A DNA stretch of 33,817 nucleotides from a virus. The notes beneath the pieces were generated by a model. It was not told where the DNA came from and did not search any database. It worked only from the letters and a program-made list of their open reading frames with translations. The first letter of the stretch is position 1, and every line of letters begins with the position of its first letter. Shown piece after piece: positions 27,856 to 33,817 of this stretch. A program made the position numbers and the translations under genes. The stretch is taken from positions 1 to 33,817 of IMG/VR virus record IMGVR_UViG_3300032053_000280; one strand, 5' to 3'.

Positions 27856-28368
27856 ATGGAAGCTTTAAAATTTAAAAAAATAGATGGTACTGCTATCGAT
27901 AACGTAGAAAAATACGTAAAGGATTGGGCTAAAGAAAACATTCATGGAAAAATTATAGTTGGGTGCGATAGCCAAATTCATGGAAGGCGAATTAAGTACA
28001 GTGTTGTTATTGTAATGCATAGAATTGATAGAATGGATGTTGGCCATGGTTGTCATTTACTTATATGTGATGTGTGGGAAAAAAGAATGAATAAATCACA
28101 AACAGAAGAAATGCCAAGCAAATTATGGCGCGAAGCAGAATTCGCTTTACAGACAGCAGAATTAATAAATGGTTCAGATGAATATTTTAAAAAATCAATA
28201 GAAGTTCATTTAGATTTTAATTCTGTAGCTACTTCTAATTCTCATGAAAATTTATCTAATAAAATGTATGCATCTGGATTAGGCTTATTGAGCGGTTATG
28301 GTTATAAAGTTTATGGAAAACCTTTTGCAAAAATTGCCAGCAACGTTGCAGATCATTTTTGTAGATAA
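27856..28368 (+). CDS. RNase H-fold protein, YkuK/DUF458-like
   Basis: 170 residues. The first strand IIVGCDSQIHGRRI supplies D38, a later strand EVHLDFNS supplies D120, and VADHF near the end gives D166: the acidic set expected of an RNase H-like fold. The layout and length match the YkuK family (PF04308 type), whose activity is unclear. Nuclease function would need testing. It is followed 18 nt later by a lipoprotein gene on the same strand. Confidence 0.75.
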   Translation: MEALKFKKIDGTAIDNVEKYVKDWAKENIHGKIIVGCDSQIHGRRIKYSVVIVMHRIDRMDVGHGCHLLICDVWEKRMNKSQTEEMPSKLWREAEFALQTAELINGSDEYFKKSIEVHLDFNSVATSNSHENLSNKMYASGLGLLSGYGYKVYGKPFAKIASNVADHFCR

Positions 28369-28386
28369 CATTAAATTTATTATATT

Positions 28387-28722
28387 ATGAAAACATTTAT
28401 TTTTTTATTATTTTTATTTTTGACGTGTTCATGTTATTCTGTAGTAACAAAGTATCTTTTTAAAAAAACTTATGCTGCAGCAGATAGCAATATTGTTATT
28501 TCAGATATATATGAACAATGTAGTTTGTATCATCTTAAAGAAACCCCGATAAATAATTGGATTGTTAATGAATATTCTTCAGATACTTCTCAATTTGTTC
28601 AAAGAATGATTAGACATGAAGAAAGTAAAAAAGAGATATATGATTTTATCTATTCAAAAATCATATATCCACATAAAACATATTATGAATTTAAAATTAG
28701 ATATACTGGTAAAAGAAAATAA
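28387..28722 (+). CDS. Lipoprotein, 111 aa
   Basis: MKTFIFLLFLFLTCSCYSVV has a signal sequence with lipobox-type LTCSC; the lipid-modified Cys would be residue 14 or 16. The mature part is polar, with YLFKKTYAAADSNIVISDIYEQ and a basic end YTGKRK. A terminator follows at 28746. No family recognised; an exclusion or envelope role is possible. Confidence 0.65.
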   Translation: MKTFIFLLFLFLTCSCYSVVTKYLFKKTYAAADSNIVISDIYEQCSLYHLKETPINNWIVNEYSSDTSQFVQRMIRHEESKKEIYDFIYSKIIYPHKTYYEFKIRYTGKRK

Positions 28723-28745
28723 AATTTAATTTTTATTAAATAAAG

Positions 28746-28787
28746 TCTGAAATATTTTTTTATTTCAGATTTTTTTATTATATTTAC
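28746..28787 (+). promoter_or_regulatory. Terminator hairpin fused with consensus promoter
   Basis: TCTGAAATA/TATTTCAGA is a 9-bp hairpin followed by TTTTTTTATT, a terminator for the lipoprotein gene. The right arm and T-run are also the upstream part of the promoter: TATTTCAGA then TATATTTAC (28779-28787) with 14-nt spacing. The ATG at 28790 follows after 2 nt, so the mRNA is leaderless. Confidence 0.75.
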
Positions 28788-28789
28788 TT

Positions 28790-29263
28790 ATGAAAGTTTT
28801 GATACAAGGCAAGAGAGAATTTAATAAATTCATGGAATATAATAATATCATAGATGATAATGTTACAACTAAAGATATGATGATAATTTCTATCAATAAT
28901 CATATTGAAGATATTAATTCATATTTTAAACGTCAACATTCTAATGTTATGATAATGCATTTTGGAGATTATAGTATTGATGAATTTAATAAAAATGATT
29001 TTTCTGGACCAACTGGAATTTTTAATGAATATAAAGCTAAAAAACTTTATGAATTCATTAAAAGAAATAAAGAAAAGAAATTAGCTGTACTACACTGTGG
29101 AGCAGGAATATCTCGGAGTGGTGCAATAGGTACTTTTATATTTGATTTATATGGCGAAGGAACTTTTGAAGAATTTAAAAGAAAAAATCCACGCGTACAG
29201 CCTAATCAACATATTCTTAGATTATTAAATGAACAAAAAAGAAATGATAAATCAATCACTTAA
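28790..29263 (+). CDS. Tyrosine/dual-specificity protein phosphatase
   Basis: 157 residues with the PTP signature HCGAGISRSG (C103, R109) in LAVLHCGAGISRSGAIG. A candidate general-acid Asp lies in MHFGDYS (D60). The compact size fits DSP-type enzymes. It could remove phosphate from host proteins or from phosphoinositide-like/RNA substrates; some DSP-like enzymes act on RNA 5' triphosphates. It is expressed as a leaderless mRNA from the promoter at 28765. The following HD-hydrolase gene overlaps it. Confidence 0.85.
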   Translation: MKVLIQGKREFNKFMEYNNIIDDNVTTKDMMIISINNHIEDINSYFKRQHSNVMIMHFGDYSIDEFNKNDFSGPTGIFNEYKAKKLYEFIKRNKEKKLAVLHCGAGISRSGAIGTFIFDLYGEGTFEEFKRKNPRVQPNQHILRLLNEQKRNDKSIT

Positions 29264-29735
29264 AGAATTTATAAAAGAAACTCCTGTTGAAATACAAGAA
29301 TATCTTCAAAAATCAAAAACTTTACAACAATCAAAAAGTTGGCATCCTGAAGGAGATGCTTATACTCATATAAAAATTGTGTTTAATAGAGCAATAAAAT
29401 TAAATGATATAAATTTAATTATTGCTGCAGTAATGCATGATTTAGGAAAAGTAGATGTTACAATTAAAAGATCTGATGATATATACAACACGTATGGACA
29501 TGAAAATGTATCTGCTAAATTAGTAGAAAAATATAGAGATTGGATTGAAAGTTTAGGAGCAAACTATGAAATTGTTCATTATGTAGTTAAAAATCATATG
29601 AAAGCTAAACTTCTTTTAGAAATGAGATCTGCAAAACGTCGTGCCTTTCAAACTCATAGATTTTATAGATATATTATGATGTTTATAGAATTAGATAATA
29701 TGCAAATTGATTATTCTGATGATCTTAACGACTGA
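29229..29735 (+). CDS. HD-domain nucleotide phosphohydrolase
   Basis: 168 residues, or 163 if Met6 (29244) is the start, which would reduce the overlap with the phosphatase gene to 20 nt. The ligands are H39, H47, H70-D71 in AVMHDLGK, H91 in YGHENV, and H117 or H123 in VHYVVKNHM. The arrangement is like the HD domains fused to CCA-adding enzymes, here stand-alone. A 2',3'-cyclic phosphatase, 2'-nucleotidase or nucleotide hydrolase role is possible. It overlaps the next gene by 17 nt. Confidence 0.8.
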   Translation: MNKKEMINQSLKEFIKETPVEIQEYLQKSKTLQQSKSWHPEGDAYTHIKIVFNRAIKLNDINLIIAAVMHDLGKVDVTIKRSDDIYNTYGHENVSAKLVEKYRDWIESLGANYEIVHYVVKNHMKAKLLLEMRSAKRRAFQTHRFYRYIMMFIELDNMQIDYSDDLND

Positions 29736-30483
29736 ACAAATATTATTATTAAATAGATGTGTGGCTCAGGGACCTATAGATAAGGCCTCTGTAGTTATAT
29801 TTGGTAATGAATTTGGAACAGCAGGAGGAGAAGGCGATACTGAAAGATGTGTTAAACGATTTATAAATGAATTTAAAACAAGAAAACTTTTACAAATAGG
29901 AGAAGGCTTTTCTACAATTGATATTGATCCGCCGCCAGTTAATAGTACGTTTCTTCAATTTATAGCAAGATTAATGCTAGCGTTAAAATATAAAGATGAT
30001 AGATTTTTTGAAGAATTAACGCCAGAAGGAAAAATTTTTCTTAATAATTATATAATGAACTCTCTTTATAGAGAAGATACAGCAATTGTTAATCTTAAAC
30101 CTTATCCACAACACACAGAAAGACACTGGGACTATTCAAATATAGATGAAAAGGTGTATTATAAACAATACAATTTTATGCATAGAAATCATCTAAGTGA
30201 TCAATATAAAGAAATAAGAATTAAAGCAATGAAAGAAGCGTTTGATTTAGCAAAAACTGCGTTAATAATTGGAAGTGGAGATAAAGAAAATAAAAGAGCT
30301 TTTTTACAAACAATATATCCTGAAATTGAATTTGCTGAATACAAATTAAATGAAACTGCAAAAATTTATTTTTCAAGATATCCAAAAATTATTTTATCAA
30401 ATTATTATGATCATAGAAGCGGTATTCGTTTAAGTGGTTTAAAAAGTATTTATGAATTTATTGTAAAAAGTAATTTGCTATAG
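29719..30483 (+). CDS. Hypothetical protein, 254 aa
   Basis: The frame opens at 29707, but the ATG at 29719 (MILTTEQILLLN) gives less overlap with the HD gene. Early motif VVIFGNEFGTAGGEGDTE and later NLKPYPQHTERHW faintly recall uracil-DNA-glycosylase-like proteins (a G-rich first motif and a conserved NLxP), but I would not assign it. There is no signal peptide or zinc site. It is the last gene of the plus-strand enzyme cluster and ends in a strong terminator. Confidence 0.6.
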   Translation: MILTTEQILLLNRCVAQGPIDKASVVIFGNEFGTAGGEGDTERCVKRFINEFKTRKLLQIGEGFSTIDIDPPPVNSTFLQFIARLMLALKYKDDRFFEELTPEGKIFLNNYIMNSLYREDTAIVNLKPYPQHTERHWDYSNIDEKVYYKQYNFMHRNHLSDQYKEIRIKAMKEAFDLAKTALIIGSGDKENKRAFLQTIYPEIEFAEYKLNETAKIYFSRYPKIILSNYYDHRSGIRLSGLKSIYEFIVKSNLL

Positions 30484-30512
30484 TTTTTATTAAATAATAT
30501 TAAGTTGTATTT

Positions 30513-30540
30513 AAGACCGCTAGTGATAGCGGTCTTTTTG
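30513..30540 (+). terminator. Rho-independent terminator
   Basis: A perfect 10-bp stem AAGACCGCTA/TAGCGGTCTT with a GTGA loop, then TTTG. It separates the enzyme cluster from the fibre gene. Confidence 0.9.
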
Positions 30541-30615
30541 TGCTTATATTTTTGTAAAAAATCTTTTATACTTATTTTATTTGAATAAATAAATAAAATA
30601 AATCTTAGCATAATT

Positions 30616-33600
30616 ATGCAGTATTCAAATTTTTCGCGATTAGAAGAAGGATTAACAATTAAATTATATAATGCTGTTCCTATCGAGAACGTTTTAGAAA
30701 TTAAATATTTTAATGATAATTCTGCTGGTACATTTCTAAAAAAAGAATTTCGTTGGTCATTTAATAATGAATATTGGTCAGCATGGGAAACATTAAATCA
30801 AAGCGCTATTTCTCGTTTAGATACTCATAGTAATTATTTTTTATTTTTACAAATACGTTATGTATTATCATCAGAAAATTCTGGTACTGTTTCTAAATTT
30901 TCAATACATTATAATGAAGGCTTTTCAACTCTTACACCTACAATCTTACAACAAAATATTCATGATTTAGACGTATCCACTGTTCTTATCTATGATTATC
31001 TACAAAAATATAATATAATACCTATAACAGATGCAAGTTTATTAAATGGATACGCTGGAAGTTATTATTTAGATAGAACTCATCATAAAGGACAACAACC
31101 GATTTCTTCTGTAACAGGCTTACAAACAATTCTTAATAATTTACAACTAGTTGGTACAACATATTTAAAAGAATCATCTATCGGCGTAGGATTTAATTGG
31201 AATAATGGAAAATTAGATGTTAGCGGTGGAGGAGATGTAACTAAATCATATGTAGATGGAAGTTTAGCTTTAAGAGATTTATCCATAAATGATATTTATT
31301 ATATAATAGAATCTTCTATTTATATAAAAACTCAAGTAGATAGCTCATTTGCATTAAAATCTGATGTTAATTCATCTTTAGGTCTTTATGTCCAGAAAAT
31401 TGGAGACACAATGTTTGGAGCTTTAAATATGAGCGGCCAATCAATATTTGACATTGCGATACCTATTAATTCATCCGATGCTACAAATAAATTTTATGTA
31501 GACAATATAACTTCAACTAAACAAAACAATTTAACATTTGGAGATTTTTTAACAAATACAGATGGAAGTATTAGACTTGGAGGAATAGGACGTACTTCAT
31601 CTATTTTAGATTATAGAGGTCATATATTTGATCCTGGTATAGGATTTGATGTTGGTAATGTTTGGGGAATTTATGTTGATCCTAGTAATAAAATTTATGC
31701 AGCAGGAGAATTTACAGGATATCAAGGACAATCTGCTAATGGAATTATTCGTTTAAATCCCGATGGAACAATAGATACAACATTCGATGTAGGTACTGGT
31801 TTAGATCCAGCAGGAGCATATTATATTACGCCTGGAATTAATAATAAGATTTATGTAGGCGGTTATTTTACATCATATCGAGGGCAATCTGCTAATGGTG
31901 TGGTTAGAATTAATTCAGATGGTACTATAGATAATACTTTTGATGTAAGTTCTGGATTTAATGCTGAAGTTGATGCAATGGTAGAAGATTCTTCAGGAAG
32001 ACTTTACGTTAATGGAACCTTTAGTACGTATAGAGGTTTACCTCAACCTAGATTAATTAGATTAAATCCAGACGGAACTAAAGATACAACATATGATGTC
32101 GGTACAGGTATGAACGGCTATTGTTATAATATGTTATTAGATGCAAGCGAAAAACTTTATCTTGCTGGAACTTTTACTACATATAAAGGATTACCTGAAT
32201 ATAGATTGCTTAAATTAAATTCTGATGCAACGAAAGATACTTCATTTGATATAAGTACCGGATTTAATAGTAATGTTATTTGGCTTGCGTTAGATCCAAG
32301 CGAAAAATTATATGCAGGTGGTTATTTTACAACATATAAAGGATTACCTCAAAATCATTTAATTCGTTTAAATCCTGATGGAACTAAAGATGCTGTCTTT
32401 GATATAAGTTCAGGTTTTGGCGAAACATATGGTTATTTATATTCAATAGCATATGATTCAAGTATTAATAAATTATATGCTGGTGGTTATTTTAGTACTT
32501 ATCAAGGAGAAACTAATAATTGTCTTATTAGATTAAATACTGATGGAACTAAAGATGCATCTTTTTATACTGGTACCGGATTTGATCCTTATGTTTTATC
32601 TTTAGCGTTAGATTCAGCAGGAGAAATTTATGCAGCAGGAGAATATACTACATATCAAGATGTATCTCAAAATACTATAACTAGATTATACCCTAATGGA
32701 GATTTACAATTGCCTATTAGTATTAATATAAATGAAAAAGGACTTTCATATGGTGCTAATTATTCTGTAATAAACACATTTAATAATAGATGGTTGCCCG
32801 ATAAAGAATATGTTGATACAACTGATAATCTTAGACTAAAAGAAGCTTCAATTGGTGCTGGATTTGTTTGGAATATTGGAAAATTAGATGTTAGTTCTGG
32901 TGGTAGTGGTACTCAAGGAATTCAGGGCTCACAAGGAATTCAAGGTTCTCAAGGAACCCAAGGCCAAATTGGTTATGGAACTCAAGGAACTCAAGGAACC
33001 CAAGGAATTCAAGGTTCACAAGGTACCCAAGGAATTCAGGGTGGACAAGGAACTCAAGGAATACAGGGTAGTCAAGGAACCCAAGGTGAAATTGGTTCTG
33101 GATCTCAAGGTTCTCAAGGAATACAAGGTTCTCAAGGAACCCAAGGCCAAATTGGTTCTGGAACTCAAGGAACCCAAGGAATTCAAGGAACACAAGGAAC
33201 ACAAGGAATTCAGGGTAGTCAAGGAACTCAAGGAACTCAAGGAACTCAAGGAACACAAGGCCAAACTGGTTCTGGATCTCAAGGAACCCAAGGAATTCAA
33301 GGTATAACAAGTACTGGATCTCAAGGAACTCAAGGAATTCAAGGTTCTCAAGGAACACAAGGAATTCAGGGTAGACAAGGAACAACACAAGGAATTCAAG
33401 GAATTCAAGGTTCTCAAGGAACTCAAGGAACACAAGGTTCTCAAGGAACACAGGGAACACAAGGAACTCAAGGCCAAACTGGCTCTGGATCTCAAGGAAT
33501 TCAAGGTATAACAGGTGCTGGTACTCAAGGAACACAAGGAATTCAAGGTTCTCAAGGAACTCAAGGAATTCAAGGTCAAACTGGTTCTGGATCTCAGGGT

Positions 33601-33817
33601 TCACAGGGGATTCAAGGTATAACAGGTGCTGGTACTCAAGGAACACAAGGAATTCAGGGTAATCAAGGAACTCAAGGAACCCAAGGAATTCAAGGAATTC
33701 AAGGTACACAAGGAATTCAAGGAATTCAAGGAATTCAAGGAATTCAAGGTTCTCAAGGAACTCAAGGAACACAAGGAATTCAGGGTAGACAAGGAACAAC
33801 ACAAGGAATTCAAGGAA
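30616..33817 (+). CDS. Tail-fibre/adhesin with seven-bladed propeller and collagen-like tract, 3' truncated
   Basis: The frame from the ATG at 30616 is open to the window edge (at least 1067 residues). Residues 1-110 are a globular head-proximal domain. A linker has KSYVDG and KFYVDN, typical of phage fibres. Residues about 351-695 hold seven copies of a unit of about 50 residues such as KLYAGGYFTTYKG...LIRLNPDGTKD.TFD. This is the DUF5122/delta-60 beta-propeller repeat, and a lone IFDPGIGFD before copy 1 could close the ring. From residue 765 on, G-X-Q collagen-like triplets (GTQGIQGSQ) run to the end. A segment LKESSIGVGF...KLDVS is duplicated before the collagen tract. It is a receptor-binding fibre in all likelihood. 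Confidence 0.85.
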   Translation, partial: MQYSNFSRLEEGLTIKLYNAVPIENVLEIKYFNDNSAGTFLKKEFRWSFNNEYWSAWETLNQSAISRLDTHSNYFLFLQIRYVLSSENSGTVSKFSIHYNEGFSTLTPTILQQNIHDLDVSTVLIYDYLQKYNIIPITDASLLNGYAGSYYLDRTHHKGQQPISSVTGLQTILNNLQLVGTTYLKESSIGVGFNWNNGKLDVSGGGDVTKSYVDGSLALRDLSINDIYYIIESSIYIKTQVDSSFALKSDVNSSLGLYVQKIGDTMFGALNMSGQSIFDIAIPINSSDATNKFYVDNITSTKQNNLTFGDFLTNTDGSIRLGGIGRTSSILDYRGHIFDPGIGFDVGNVWGIYVDPSNKIYAAGEFTGYQGQSANGIIRLNPDGTIDTTFDVGTGLDPAGAYYITPGINNKIYVGGYFTSYRGQSANGVVRINSDGTIDNTFDVSSGFNAEVDAMVEDSSGRLYVNGTFSTYRGLPQPRLIRLNPDGTKDTTYDVGTGMNGYCYNMLLDASEKLYLAGTFTTYKGLPEYRLLKLNSDATKDTSFDISTGFNSNVIWLALDPSEKLYAGGYFTTYKGLPQNHLIRLNPDGTKDAVFDISSGFGETYGYLYSIAYDSSINKLYAGGYFSTYQGETNNCLIRLNTDGTKDASFYTGTGFDPYVLSLALDSAGEIYAAGEYTTYQDVSQNTITRLYPNGDLQLPISININEKGLSYGANYSVINTFNNRWLPDKEYVDTTDNLRLKEASIGAGFVWNIGKLDVSSGGSGTQGIQGSQGIQGSQGTQGQIGYGTQGTQGTQGIQGSQGTQGIQGGQGTQGIQGSQGTQGEIGSGSQGSQGIQGSQGTQGQIGSGTQGTQGIQGTQGTQGIQGSQGTQGTQGTQGTQGQTGSGSQGTQGIQGITSTGSQGTQGIQGSQGTQGIQGRQGTTQGIQGIQGSQGTQGTQGSQGTQGTQGTQGQTGSGSQGIQGITGAGTQGTQGIQGSQGTQGIQGQTGSGSQGSQGIQGITGAGTQGTQGIQGNQGTQGTQGIQGIQGTQGIQGIQGIQGIQGSQGTQGTQGIQGRQGTTQGIQG
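32908..33817 (+). repeat. Collagen-like coding repeat tract
   Basis: About 300 codons of nine-nucleotide-type units encoding GTQ, GIQ and GSQ triplets, with occasional QTGSGS or ITGAG breaks. The tract continues past the edge. The repetitive DNA gives false long ORFs on both strands and would allow copy-number change by slippage or recombination. Confidence 0.85.

Noticed and set aside
30540-30615. T4-type late promoter (TATAAATA) for the fibre gene
   Set aside because: AT-rich ATAAATAAATA runs are present but too simple to separate from background; no second copy to compare.
32888-33813. Long ORFs on the other frames and strand (up to 303 codons) across the collagen tract
   Set aside because: They are products of the short-period DNA repeat; their low-complexity translations (LEFLEFLV or LNSLCSL) are not protein-like, and the plus-strand fibre frame is continuous.
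32908-33817. CRISPR-like repetitive DNA
   Set aside because: Units are contiguous codon triplets with no unique spacers of constant length; this is coding repeat.

Overview
This window is a segment of a large, very AT-rich bacteriophage genome. The evidence is T4-type replication genes (an RNase H/FEN-like 5' nuclease and a gp44-like clamp-loader ATPase), a trimeric-fibre-type tail gene, a dense tRNA array invaded by homing endonucleases, and tightly packed small genes that often overlap by 4 nt. The host is most likely a member of the Bacteroidota. Promoters carry a TATATTTG/TATATTTA element, which matches the Bacteroidota -7 consensus TAnnTTTG, and start codons lack Shine-Dalgarno sequences. 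Host and lineage are inference; no database was searched. Layout: nearly everything from 1 to 27.5 kb is on the minus strand except one homing endonuclease at 21.1-21.9 kb. From 27.8 kb to the end everything is on the plus strand. A GC-rich palindrome-dense island sits at the divergence point. Region 1-1768 holds small genes, including a Pth2-type peptidyl-tRNA hydrolase with an amber codon at position 3. Region 1794-7970 is an RNA factory: about 11 tRNAs plus tRNA-like elements, several hairpin-rich spacers, four genes for homing endonucleases, a cold-shock protein and a small hypothetical, and, most strikingly, a structured non-coding RNA of about 0.98 kb (1870-2856). That RNA has many GNRA tetraloops and an embedded cloverleaf. 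It resembles the giant phage RNAs GOLLD and ROOL in size, context and style. Three RNA transcription units start from one phage promoter type and begin with rRNA-leader-like boxA sequences. Region 8.0-10.8 kb is an operon with three proteins whose N-termini look like T4 capsid-targeting peptides ([LI]-N-E cleavage motif), plus a papain-like protease. Region 10.8-18.3 kb holds a lysis-type glucosaminidase, an HD hydrolase, the 5' nuclease, an HAD phosphatase and the clamp loader among unknown genes. Region 18.3-21 kb is a run of small, often membrane, proteins with a Nudix hydrolase. Region 21.1-27.5 kb has a response-regulator-like winged-helix protein, twin glycosyltransferases, lipoproteins, a SWIM zinc-finger protein, a secreted zinc metallopeptidase candidate and a tRNA-like element. 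The plus-strand end (27.8-33.8 kb) encodes a YkuK-type RNase H-fold protein, a lipoprotein, a tyrosine phosphatase, an HD hydrolase and an unknown protein. It ends in a truncated fibre gene that combines a seven-bladed propeller with a long collagen-like tract. One promoter motif recurs at least eleven times with an invariant 14-nt spacing. It unites the RNA cluster, the regulator, the metallopeptidase and the phosphatase genes as one regulon. At three genes it abuts the start codon, which implies leaderless mRNAs.
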